Shown here: positions 1 to 6,917 of the stretch, one piece after another
Layout: the number at the start of each line of letters is the position of its first letter
How positions within the stretch are numbered: the stretch's first letter is position 1
Assembly (NCBI RefSeq): GCF_002090095.1
Contig: NZ_BBRJ01000002.1
Location: 1,919,669 to 1,955,730, forward strand
From: Demequina sp. NBRC 110053
Lineage (GTDB): Bacteria > Actinomycetota > Actinomycetes > Actinomycetales > Demequinaceae
Length of the DNA stretch: 36,062 nucleotides
Direction: 5' to 3'
Program-made: the position numbers and the translations under genes
The notes under the pieces: model-generated
Seen by the model: the letters and a program-made list of their open reading frames with translations, nothing else
Database searches by the model: none
What the model was told of the DNA's origin: nothing

Positions 1-401
1 ACGTTGGTGTGGGTCGAGGTGGTGCCGTCAGCGAAGGTGGCCTCGTAGGCGCCGTTCCGCGTCGGGACGATGCGCTCGACAGTGGTGCCGGTCCGTACGG
101 CCTCGGTGAGGCCGTAGTGGTCGGCGAAGGCTTTGAGGTAGGCGAGGATCTGCCGGTGGTGCGGATAGTCGGGGTACTCGTCCGGCATGGGAAAGCCGGA
201 GAAGCCCGAGAGCGTCTTGGAGCTGATGAAGTGCGCCGAGTCGTACATGGGCGAGCCGGGGTTGTCGATGTCCCACAGCCCGCCGATCGCGTCGTGGCGC
301 TCGACGTGGGCGTAGGGCAGGTCGTGCTCGCGCAGGGCTCTCGCGGCGGCCAGGCCCGCGGGGCCGGCACCGATGATCAGGGTGTCGCCAGTTGCCGCCA
401 T
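1..401 (-). CDS. Flavin-containing monooxygenase, N-terminal part (runs off the window)
   Basis: The minus-strand frame from the ATG at 401 stays open to the window edge, so only about 133 N-terminal residues are present. It opens with an FAD-binding dinucleotide fold, TLIIGAGPAGLAAARAL, followed by VERHDAIGGLWD and an SPMYDSAHFISS block, the usual order in flavin-containing monooxygenases and related NAD(P)/FAD oxidoreductases that oxygenate nucleophilic N or S atoms. A GAGAGGA ribosome site lies a few bases upstream of the ATG, and a TACGAT box (minus strand, 434-439) may be its -10. It is divergent from the operon starting at 608. A decayed copy of this same 5' end is at 2892-3149. The family is clear; the substrate cannot be read from this part. 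Confidence 0.85.
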   Translation of the reverse strand, partial: MAATGDTLIIGAGPAGLAAARALREHDLPYAHVERHDAIGGLWDIDNPGSPMYDSAHFISSKTLSGFSGFPMPDEYPDYPHHRQILAYLKAFADHYGLTEAVRTGTTVERIVPTRNGAYEATFADGTTSTHTN

Positions 402-524
402 GCATGGTCCTCTCGACGCTGAGACTGACCGACATCGTACGGTGTGCCCATCCATGCGCCGGGCAGCGCGCGGCGGGTCAGGGAGTGCCGGCGCGCAGGA
501 GTATGCTGAGACTCCACCCTTCTT

Positions 525-570
525 AGTGGGGACCACTCGTTGACACCGGCCTCCTGGCCGGAACGATCCC
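525..570 (+). promoter_or_regulatory. Possible promoter/operator of the DUF1611-racemase operon
   Basis: A perfect TTGACA is at 540-545. At the expected distance the -10 is weak (AACGAT at 562-567, 16 bp spacer, 3 of 6 matches). Two inverted repeats surround it: AGTGG-GGA-CCACT at 525-537, just upstream of the -35, and CCGGCC-TCCT-GGCCGG at 546-561, inside the spacer. A palindrome within the spacer fits a regulator-controlled promoter. The -35 and repeats are visible; the function is inferred. Confidence 0.3.
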
Positions 571-607
571 GTCGCCTCCTCTGAGCACCGACTCGAGGAC
601 GTTCCCC

Positions 608-1807
608 ATGTCTGGCTTCACCTCACCTGTTCCTGGCCTTCCTGCGCCTACGCTCGTCGACGCGAGACCTTCTGCCGTCGTGTACTGCGAAGGCAACTTC
701 GCGGGCATCGATGGCAAGACCGCGAATGGCCTGGTGCGCTCGAGCGAGCGCTACCGCATCGTCGCCGTGATCGACAGCACGTGCGACAGTGCCGATGCGG
801 GGGTCGCCCTGGGCGGGCAGCACGCCGGCATCCCCGTGGTCGCCACGCTCAACGCGGCACTTGCCGTCGTAGCGCGAGACTCGGCGGACATCTTCGCCGC
901 CGCCGCGCGTCCCGACGTGTTCATATTCGGCCTCGCGCCGCTGTCCGGGCTGATGTCCGACGGGGATCGCGATGCGGTGCTGGAGGCGATCGACGAGGGG
1001 CTCGACATCGTCTCCGGGCTGCACGAGTTCCTTGCCGACGACGTGGAGATTGCGCTCGCGGCCGACGTAGCGGGCGTGACGCTGCACGACGTGCGCCGGC
1101 CGCGCCCCACCAAGGATCTGCGCATGTTCGACGGCGCAATCGACACCGTGGACTGCGTGCGGATCGCGGTGCTCGGCACGGACGGCGCGATCGGCAAGCG
1201 GACCACGTGCACCATCCTCACCGAGGCGCTCAACGCCGCGGGCATCCCCACCGTCATGGTCGGGACGGGCCAGACCGGGCTCATGCAGGGTGCGGCCTAC
1301 GGCGTGGCGCTCGACGCGATCCCCGCTCAGTTCGGGGTGGGCGAGCTCGAGGGCGCCGTGCTCGCCGCGTGGGAGGCCGAGCGGCCGCGAGTCATCGTCA
1401 TCGAGGGGCAGGGCGCGCTGAGCCACCCTGCATACCTCAGCTCGACGGTGGTGCTGCGGGCCGCTCGGCCGCACGGCGTGATCCTGCAGCACGCTCCCGC
1501 GCGCACGGTGCTGAGCGACTACCCGGACGTGGCGATGCCCACGGCTGGCAGCGAGGTCGCGTTGATCGAGATGTTCGGGCGCACCCGTGTGGTGGGCATG
1601 ACCATCAACCACGAGGACATGACCGACGTCGAGGTGAGCGCAGCCGTCGCTCTGCACGAAGCGCAGCTAGATCTGCCGGTCACCGACGCGCTGTGGCGCG
1701 ACCCGAGCGAGCTGGTGGTGATGGTCACGGGAGCGTTCCCTGCGCTGATGGGCGAGCACGTCGCGACTGGTACCGACATGGCTGGTCCCATCGTGGCGAC
1801 CGCGTGA
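608..1807 (+). CDS. DUF1611 family P-loop protein (DgcN-like)
   Basis: This 399-residue protein has the DUF1611 layout: an N-terminal Rossmann-like domain (VVYCEGNFAGIDGKTANGL, residues 24-42) and a C-terminal P-loop domain with GTDGAIGKRTT at 190-200 followed by MVGTGQTGLMQG. DUF1611 members include DgcN, described as acting on D-glutamate by N-acylation in D-amino-acid catabolism. That the protein here does the same is inference, supported by the racemase translated right behind it. The ATG at 608 has a GAGG ribosome site at 595-598. The TGA stop overlaps the GTG start of the next gene in GTGA, so the two are translationally coupled. Length is normal for the family. Confidence 0.8.
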   Translation: MSGFTSPVPGLPAPTLVDARPSAVVYCEGNFAGIDGKTANGLVRSSERYRIVAVIDSTCDSADAGVALGGQHAGIPVVATLNAALAVVARDSADIFAAAARPDVFIFGLAPLSGLMSDGDRDAVLEAIDEGLDIVSGLHEFLADDVEIALAADVAGVTLHDVRRPRPTKDLRMFDGAIDTVDCVRIAVLGTDGAIGKRTTCTILTEALNAAGIPTVMVGTGQTGLMQGAAYGVALDAIPAQFGVGELEGAVLAAWEAERPRVIVIEGQGALSHPAYLSSTVVLRAARPHGVILQHAPARTVLSDYPDVAMPTAGSEVALIEMFGRTRVVGMTINHEDMTDVEVSAAVALHEAQLDLPVTDALWRDPSELVVMVTGAFPALMGEHVATGTDMAGPIVATA

Positions 1808-2889
1808 TATCACCGCGGATCGAGGTCGACCTCAGCGCGATCGAGCACAACGCGCGGGTGCTCGTGACGCGCCTGGCGCGCCGCGGCATCTCCGTCACCG
1901 GGGTCACCAAGGCGACGCTCGGCTCCCCCGACATCGCCAAGGCGATGATCCGCGGGGGAGTGACGCGCATCGCCGACTCCCGGATCGACAACCTCGAGGC
2001 GCTGCGCGACGCGGGGGTACGCGTGCCGCTGACGCTGCTCCGGGCGCCCGCGCCGCAGTGGGCCGACCGCGCCGTCGCCTGTGCGACGTCGAGCCTGGTC
2101 TCGGACGCCGACGTGGTCGACGCGCTCTCCGCGGCCGCCGGCAAGCGCGCGATCACCCACGGCGTGGTCTTTATGGTCGAGCTCGGGGACCTGCGCGAGG
2201 GCGTCATGGTCGCGGACCTCGTGGACGTCGCGCGGCGCGTGTCCCGCACCAGGCATGTGACGCTCGCGGGCATCGGGACCAACCTCGCGTGCCGCAGTGG
2301 GGTGGTTCCGGGAGACGACCAGATGAAGGAGCTCTCCGCGCTCGCCACCACGATCGGCATCCGGTTCGGGGTGAGTGCGCCCCTCGTGAGCGGCGGCAAC
2401 TCCGCAAACCTCACGTGGGCGCTCGGGCGAGCGCCCGTGGGCAAGGTCAACGACCTGCGGCTGGGCGAGGCGATCCTGCTGGGCATCGACCCGCTCACGC
2501 GCACGCCTATCGAAGGTCTGCGACAGGACGCGTTCTGCGTGGTCGCGCCGGTCATCGAGTCTCTCGAGAAGCCCACGGAGCCGTGGGGGCTGCGCGGCCA
2601 GGGGGCGTTCGGTGCCGTGGCGGCGTCGCGCTCGCGCGGCACCATCGTTCAGACTCTCGTCGCTCTCGGGCGCCAGGACGTGGACCCGGACGGCGTGACA
2701 CCGCCCGTGGGCTTCCACGTGCTGGGCGCGAGCAGCGACCACCTGGTCCTCGAGACGCCCGCCCGCGTCGCCGCCGGCACCGAGGTGCGCTTCGCCGTGA
2801 ACTACTCCGCGCTGCTGCGCGCGATGACGTCGCCGTTCGTCGCCGAGAGGCTGGTCCACCTGCCTGCGGGGGTGGCCGCCGGTTCCTAA
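1804..2889 (+). CDS. Alanine/ornithine racemase-family PLP enzyme
   Basis: Starting at the GTG of the GTGA overlap (1804), this 361-residue protein begins ISPRIEVDLSAIEHNAR, the typical opening of fold-type III PLP enzymes (alanine racemase N-terminal domain). GVTKATLGSPDIAKAM supplies the Schiff-base lysine, K36. Further family blocks are ADSRIDNLEALRDAG, MVELGDLREGV, GIGTNLACRSG, SGGNSANL and LRLGEAILLG. This sequence style belongs to the alanine/ornithine racemase group rather than to classical Alr or YggS. It probably racemises or binds a free amino acid, and pairing with a DUF1611 protein suggests a small D-amino-acid interconversion pathway. The substrate is not determinable. The gene ends 2 bp before the convergent monooxygenase remnant. 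Confidence 0.8.
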   Translation: MISPRIEVDLSAIEHNARVLVTRLARRGISVTGVTKATLGSPDIAKAMIRGGVTRIADSRIDNLEALRDAGVRVPLTLLRAPAPQWADRAVACATSSLVSDADVVDALSAAAGKRAITHGVVFMVELGDLREGVMVADLVDVARRVSRTRHVTLAGIGTNLACRSGVVPGDDQMKELSALATTIGIRFGVSAPLVSGGNSANLTWALGRAPVGKVNDLRLGEAILLGIDPLTRTPIEGLRQDAFCVVAPVIESLEKPTEPWGLRGQGAFGAVAASRSRGTIVQTLVALGRQDVDPDGVTPPVGFHVLGASSDHLVLETPARVAAGTEVRFAVNYSALLRAMTSPFVAERLVHLPAGVAAGS

Positions 2890-2891
2890 CC

Positions 2892-3149
2892 TCACGGGCG
2901 GGGCGTCACCCAGCCGCGCGGAGTCCGAACGCCACTGAACTCGGCGAGGGGCGTGCGACTGAGGCAGTGCGCCGACTCATACATGGGCGAGTCGGGATGG
3001 TCGGTGTCCCCCAGCCGGCGAATGGCGCTGTGGCGCTCGACGTGGGTGGAGGGCATCCCGTGCTCGCGCAGGGCTCGAGCGGCGGCAAGGCCCGCGGGGC
3101 CGGCGCGGATGATCAGCGTGCCGCCTAGTGCGGCTGGCTGCGTCGCCAT
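2892..3149 (-). pseudogene. Truncated, decayed duplicate of the flavin monooxygenase 5' end
   Basis: The 85-codon minus-strand frame matches the first ~75 residues of the monooxygenase at 1-401: GTLIIRAGPAGLAAARALRE, VERHSAIRRLGD and SPMYESAH align with TLIIGAGPAGLAAARALREH, VERHDAIGGLWD and SPMYDSAH. The first glycine of the GxGxxG FAD motif is now Arg and the GGLWD block is lost, so FAD binding is unlikely. Similarity stops after EFSGV and the frame closes at once. Similarity also extends upstream into the leader, and a strong AAGGAGG site remains before the ATG at 3149. Both copies point the same way with the DUF1611-racemase operon between them. A dead duplicate is the best reading. Confidence 0.8.
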
Positions 3150-3260
3150 CCGTCCTCCTTCTCAGCGTTGAGATTGGGACTGAGTGCAGGGGAGGGTCAT
3201 GGAGCCGAGCGCGCGGTTGAGCCGCTCGAATCCAGGGGTGTCGTGATCATTGAGTCGCGC

Positions 3261-3273
3261 TAGCGTGCTGCTC
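3261..3273 (+). promoter_or_regulatory. Leaderless-type -10 box for the lipoprotein gene
   Basis: TAGCGT at 3261-3266 lies 7 bases before the ATG at 3274 and no purine-rich ribosome site is present. This spacing would put the transcription start on or next to the A of the ATG, as in actinobacterial leaderless genes. No convincing -35 is visible. Confidence 0.35.
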
Positions 3274-3696
3274 ATGAGCAAAGTGCGTGCGCCGCTCCTC
3301 GGGGTAGCCCTCGTCGTGGCAGTGCTCAGCCTTGGCGCCTGCGGTTCTGAGGGTGTCGCTGTGCCGCCAGGCTCGGACGCCTTGCAGAGCTGCGACATCC
3401 AAAGGATCGACGTGGTCGACCTTGCCGTGATGGGCAAGCCGGGCTGCGACCTCGAAGGCTCGTCCCTGATCTTCCCGGACGGTTCGACAGTGGAGATCGA
3501 GGCCGTGGGGATCTCGAGTGGGTTCTCTACCAGCAGCGTCGAGGGTGTCGAGTTCTACTACGGGAACTGGGGCCTGCCGGGTGTCAGCGCGTCCGTCGTC
3601 GAGAACGGTCGGCTAGTCGATCTGTGGGCGAGCACGGCCGAGGCGTACGAGTTGGAGCAGGCACTGCTGCGCCTCGGCGGGATTGAGACGGATTAG
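3274..3696 (+). CDS. Small putative lipoprotein of unknown function
   Basis: From the ATG at 3274 the product is 140 residues. It begins MSKVRAPLLGVALVVAVLSL followed by GAC: a short basic n-region, a hydrophobic stretch and a lipobox (LGAC, Cys23), so it should be exported and lipid-anchored. The mature part has two cysteines (SCDIQ and GCDLE) and otherwise resembles no domain I recognise. A TTG at 3250 would add eight residues ahead of the signal peptide and is less likely. The gene is monocistronic and convergent with the BLUF gene; a hairpin at 3739-3768 lies between them. Confidence 0.75.
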   Translation: MSKVRAPLLGVALVVAVLSLGACGSEGVAVPPGSDALQSCDIQRIDVVDLAVMGKPGCDLEGSSLIFPDGSTVEIEAVGISSGFSTSSVEGVEFYYGNWGLPGVSASVVENGRLVDLWASTAEAYELEQALLRLGGIETD

Positions 3697-3738
3697 GTCG
3701 GCAGCCATCGCCTGCGAGTAGCTGAGGAGGCGACCGGA

Positions 3739-3768
3739 CTCACGCCACGGCGAAGGCCGTCGAGTGAG
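3739..3768. terminator. Hairpin between convergent lipoprotein and BLUF genes
   Basis: CTCAC (3739-3743) pairs with GTGAG (3764-3768). Inside, ACGGC (3747-3751) pairs with GCCGT (3756-3760) across a GAAG tetraloop, with 3-base internal mismatches between the stems. It lies in the 94-bp gap between two convergent stop codons, so it could terminate both genes. There is no T-tract, as is common in high-GC actinobacteria. Confidence 0.4.
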
Positions 3769-3790
3769 AGCTTCGAGCCCGTACCAACCG

Positions 3791-4240
3791 TCAGCCGTGC
3801 GCGCCGGAACGCAGGCGGAACCACATGCTGAGGGCCTGCGTCGCATGCATGACCTCGTGGGGTTCGGTGGCGTTGTCAAGGTCGTCGAAGGCATCGCGGA
3901 AGCCCTCGGGCGGCGGTCCGGTGGGCTCCCGCATGGGCTCGAAACCCATGGTCCAGTCGGCGAACTGTCGCGACGTGCTCGCACCGTCGATGAGTACGCG
4001 AAGCTCATTGTGGCGCGAATCCTTGTCAATGCGTGCCAGCAGTGCGCGCACGCGTTCTTTGTCGCCCTCGAGAAACTGCACGAAGCGACCGGCGCGGTAC
4101 AGCAGCAAGCCGGTGATGTTCTCCCTCTCGTTGAAGGCGCGAGCGGTGGCCAGGATGTCAGCGAGGTCGTCATCGTCCATGTGACGCGTGGCCGTGCTGG
4201 AGTAGACCACCGAATAGATAGGTGTGGCTTCAGAGGTCAT
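3791..4240 (-). CDS. BLUF-domain blue-light sensor protein
   Basis: The 149-residue product carries a complete BLUF (blue light using FAD) domain over about residues 7-105. The flavin hydrogen-bond network is present: Tyr13 in SVVYSSTA, Asn41 in NITGLLLY and Gln55 in RFVQFLEGD, followed by RHNELRVL and a DWTMGF block with the semi-conserved Trp. It should bind FAD and switch in blue light. The ~45-residue tail has no recognisable output domain, so it probably signals by protein contact. The start at 4240 (ATG) overlaps the stop of the 72-aa gene upstream by 4 bp (ATGA), so the two are translationally coupled and that small protein is the obvious candidate partner. Confidence 0.88.
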   Translation of the reverse strand: MTSEATPIYSVVYSSTATRHMDDDDLADILATARAFNERENITGLLLYRAGRFVQFLEGDKERVRALLARIDKDSRHNELRVLIDGASTSRQFADWTMGFEPMREPTGPPPEGFRDAFDDLDNATEPHEVMHATQALSMWFRLRSGAHG

Positions 4241-4455
4241 GCGCTGGCCGCCTCCGTGGAGTGGGCGATCACCGCGGACATTGCGGCGTCGAGGGTGGGG
4301 TACGAGCCGATGAGCTGCGTGTGGGCATCGTGGGCCGCGTAGCCCTCGCCATCCCTGTCGATGCACCCGAGGAAGGCTCCGGGGGTGCTGGCGACGTGGA
4401 AGTCCTGCTCCACGCGGGACCAGACGACCTGGTTAGCGTCCTCCGGGGACTGCAT
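4237..4455 (-). CDS. 72-aa conserved-looking protein coupled to the BLUF gene
   Basis: The start chosen is the ATG at 4455, which has a strong AAAGGAG ribosome site (plus-strand 4465-4471) at good spacing; upstream extension would be proline/arginine-rich and uncharacteristic. The 72 residues begin MQSPEDANQVVWSRVEQDF and contain GAFLGCIDRDGEGYAAHDA and a TLDAAMSAVIAHS tail, which looks like a small alpha/beta fold. No family is recognised. Its stop overlaps the BLUF start, so the pair is co-translated. It could be a BLUF output partner, but that rests on context alone. Confidence 0.6.
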   Translation of the reverse strand: MQSPEDANQVVWSRVEQDFHVASTPGAFLGCIDRDGEGYAAHDAHTQLIGSYPTLDAAMSAVIAHSTEAASA

Positions 4456-4791
4456 GGGAATCGACTCCTTTGGTGATGTCCCGTCACAGTAGCTGACGAG
4501 TCCGACGCGGTGGTATGCCACGGCATGGTGCCTCGCGCCGCGGGCGCCGCATGGCGAGAGGTAGAACTCACTAGAGGCGCTGGCCATTCCTCCGCCTGCG
4601 TGCCTCACGCGGGGGAGGTGGACAGGCCCGTTGTTTGGACCACCAGGAGGAGGCGGCCGGTGCCGGCGTGACACTTCCGACGCCCGCGCTCAGGGTAGGC
4701 GCCCCCATCACGTTCCCCCTCGTGGTGCCGCCCCGCCTCAACCTGGTCGAAGCGGGAGAGCAGGGGTACGTGCACGAGGCGTGGTGACCGC
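4456..4791. other. Intergenic stretch between the BLUF pair and rtcB
   Basis: There is no convincing gene here. One short plus-strand frame, GTG 4668 to TGA 4785-4787, would encode 39 residues with protein-like composition (ITFPLVVPPRLNLVEAGEQ). The nearest purine-rich stretch (AGGAGGAGG, 4645-4653) is 14 bases from the GTG, too far to be a good ribosome site. It may be the tail of a lost gene. It ends 4 bp before the hairpin at 4792-4831. Confidence 0.3.
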
Positions 4792-4831
4792 GGCTCGCAC
4801 CCCCAGGCTGGATTGCCGGAGGGTGCGAGCC
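4792..4831. terminator. Strong hairpin just downstream of rtcB
   Basis: An 11-bp perfect inverted repeat, GGCTCGCACCC (4792-4802) and GGGTGCGAGCC (4821-4831), flanks an 18-base loop. It starts 4 bp past the rtcB stop codon at 4836-4838. No U-tract follows on either strand, but the position and stem strength fit a terminator for rtcB. Confidence 0.55.
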
Positions 4832-4835
4832 CGCG

Positions 4836-6026
4836 TCAGTCGCCCTTCACGTTCACGAGCTGCCGCAGCGTGTGCTGGATCTCGACCAGGTCGGCCGCGT
4901 CGGCCATGACCTGATCGATGTCCTTGTACGCCGCCGGGATCTCGTCGATGAAGGCGTCCGTGTCCCGGTACTCGATGCCCACCATGGAGGCCCGGAGGTC
5001 GTCCTGGGTGAACGTCCTCCGCGCGCTGGACCGAGAGTAGACCCGGCCCGCTCCGTGGGGAGACGAGTGCAGCGCGACGGCGTTGCCCAGGCCGGTGACC
5101 ACGTACGACGCCGTGCCCATCGATCCGGGGATCAGCCCCCACTCGCCGTCGTGAGCGGCGATGGCGCCCTTCCGGGACACCCAGACCTCCTTGCCCCAGT
5201 GCCTCTCCTTGGCGGAGAAGTTGTGGTGGCAGTTGATCCGCTGCTGCTCATCGACCGTGACCTCCGTGCCCGTCGCGGCGGACATCCACCGCTCGAACTG
5301 GTCGACCACCCGGTCCATCATCTCCTCCCGGTTGGCCAGGGCGTACGCCTGCGCCCAGAGCAGATCCGCGATGTACTCGTCGAACTCAGGGGTGTCCTCG
5401 ACCAGGTAGGCGAGGTCCTTGTCCGGCAAAGTCACCCAGTACCGCGACATCACGGTGTGGGCCACCGCGATGTGGTGCTGAGCGATCCGGTTGCCCACGC
5501 CCCGCGACCCGGAGTGCAGGAAGAACCAGATCCGGCCGGCCTCGTCGGCGCTCACCTCGATGAAGTGGTTGCCCGACCCGAGCGAGCCGAGCTGCAGCCG
5601 CCAGTGCCGAGAGGGCCCGTCGATCCGCGCCAGCTGCTCGTCGGTGGCGAGGGCCTCGAGGGCCTTGACCCGCGTCTGAGCCGTGTCGCGCATCGTCCGG
5701 TTCCTGCCGCCGGCGCTGAGGGGGATGGCCCGCTCGATCTGCTGCCGCAGGTCCGCGAGGTCCTTGCCCTCCAGGTCGCCCTGGGTGAACTGGGTCCTCA
5801 CCGCGATCATGCCGCATCCGATGTCGACCCCCACGGCCGCCGGGATGATGGCTCCCAGCGTGGGGATCACCGAACCGACGGTCGCGCCGAGGCCCAGGTG
5901 GGCATCGGGCATGAGCGCCAGGTGCGGGTGGATGAACGGCATGGTCGAGGTGGTGATCGCCTGCTGCTTGGTCTGGGGATCCAGGATGGATGCCCAGTTC
6001 AGAAGCCGAGCGTTCAGCTTCTCCAT
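4836..6026 (-). CDS. rtcB: RNA-splicing ligase RtcB
   Basis: This 396-residue protein is a full-length RtcB, the GTP- and Mn-dependent ligase that joins 2',3'-cyclic phosphate or 3'-phosphate RNA ends to 5'-OH ends and repairs or splices tRNA and other RNAs. Family signatures occur in order: LMPDAHLGLGATVGSVIP (residues 38-55), AAVGVDIGCGM with metal ligands Asp68 and Cys71, GSLGSGNHFIEV, HSGSRGVGN, and the HGAGR loop carrying the histidine that is guanylylated. The ATG at 6026 is preceded by AGAAAGG at a normal distance; the frame runs further upstream without family similarity. It appears monocistronic, with a strong hairpin just past the stop. No archease or RtcA gene is next to it. Confidence 0.93.
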   Translation of the reverse strand: MEKLNARLLNWASILDPQTKQQAITTSTMPFIHPHLALMPDAHLGLGATVGSVIPTLGAIIPAAVGVDIGCGMIAVRTQFTQGDLEGKDLADLRQQIERAIPLSAGGRNRTMRDTAQTRVKALEALATDEQLARIDGPSRHWRLQLGSLGSGNHFIEVSADEAGRIWFFLHSGSRGVGNRIAQHHIAVAHTVMSRYWVTLPDKDLAYLVEDTPEFDEYIADLLWAQAYALANREEMMDRVVDQFERWMSAATGTEVTVDEQQRINCHHNFSAKERHWGKEVWVSRKGAIAAHDGEWGLIPGSMGTASYVVTGLGNAVALHSSPHGAGRVYSRSSARRTFTQDDLRASMVGIEYRDTDAFIDEIPAAYKDIDQVMADAADLVEIQHTLRQLVNVKGD

Positions 6027-6245
6027 GATTCGTGCCTTTCTGTGTGGTGATGGTGATGGAGGTGTCGGCCGGGTCCAGTGGAGCCGGTCCGACGTCGTGG
6101 CGAGCAGGCGTGCGCGCGCACGAGAATGGCGGTGCTGAAGAGGAGTCACGCTGCGGCCGGACGGCAGGCAGGTGGCCTGCGGCTCAGCGGCGCGTGTCGC
6201 CCGGCGCCGCCATGTGGGCCCACGGTCGTGTGGGCACAGCGATGG

Positions 6246-6371
6246 TCAGCGCGTGGGCTGATTGTCCTCTCGACGCGACACCTGGAAGCGCGGTTCGAGC
6301 GCTTGGTCGCGGAGAGGATAGGCGTGCAGGAAGAAGCCGGCGGTGGCCGAGCTCGTGGCATCGAAGCTCAT
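6246..6371 (-). CDS. Possible 41-aa small protein upstream of rtcB
   Basis: A 41-codon frame starts at the ATG at 6371 behind AGGAAGG at about 8 bases. The predicted peptide begins MSFDATSSATAGFFLHAYPL and ends basic/polar. It points toward rtcB, 219 bp away. No family is recognised. The ribosome site and composition argue for a real gene, but the short length leaves considerable doubt. It could also be a leader peptide for rtcB. Confidence 0.3.
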   Translation of the reverse strand: MSFDATSSATAGFFLHAYPLRDQALEPRFQVSRREDNQPTR

Positions 6372-6545
6372 GGCGGCGTCCTTCCTGTGCTGGGCGGCGC
6401 CGGACGTTCCGGCGCACGAGCATGGGACTGTACTCCCGTACCTGGGGTTTCGGCAAGGGATTGCTGCGGGCCGATGCGGTGGTTGCGTGGGCGGGGAGGT
6501 TGCGGACCTGGTGCGGTGTTGCTCTCTCATTGCGTGCCACAGCAC

Positions 6546-6810
6546 TCATGCATTGACAGTTACGGGGACGGTGGTCCCGATCTCGACGATGCGGTGTTGC
6601 GCGTCGGCGCGTGCAAGTGCGCCAATCCCGCGGCCCGGGTACTTCAGACTGGCCCCGAGTTGGGCGATCGAGATCGAGGGCGCCGGGTGCCGCCCTCAGA
6701 ACTCCGCGCCGCGCGAGGGTCTTGTGCAATGGGCTGCCAAGGAATAGAAGCACGCGGTCTCGTCGGCGAGCCGGGCAAGCCCGATATGGAGCAGCCGCTG
6801 GCGGGGCTTA
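6546..6810 (-). pseudogene. Decayed remnant resembling a PaaI/DUF4442-type thioesterase
   Basis: Read on the minus strand, one frame gives ARLADETACFYSLAAH, then an in-frame TGA (6696-6698), then SLKYPGRGIGALARADAQHR continuing into IVEIGTTVPVTV and a TGA at 6546-6548. The order (a helix with LADE, then a PGR strand, then a V-x-I-x-x-T strand) resembles hot-dog-fold thioesterases such as DUF4442 or PaaI proteins, but this is recognition by eye. No start or complete fold survives. It is best read as a gene fragment left beside the island. Confidence 0.3.
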
Positions 6811-6917
6811 CATTCGCACCCCCGCGGGGCGGCCCACGTCGCGGAGTGTACTTGGGCAAATCATGTCCCGGGCGTGGGAAGGTGGGACACGGCAAACACT
6901 CATGAGGGGCTTACAAC
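6811..6917. other. Intergenic lead-in to the GmrSD-like gene
   Basis: No gene is seen here. GAGGGG, starting at 6904, is a good ribosome site for the GTG at 6918. The rest of the 6027-6917 gap, outside the small frame at 6246-6371 and the remnant at 6546-6810, holds no supported feature; long frames there have no protein-like character. Confidence 0.4.

Noticed and set aside
3214..3240. GCTCGAATCC resembling a tRNA T-arm
   Set aside because: No acceptor, D or anticodon stems can be built around it.
4872..6050. 392-codon plus-strand frame
   Set aside because: Antisense to rtcB, which is unmistakable.
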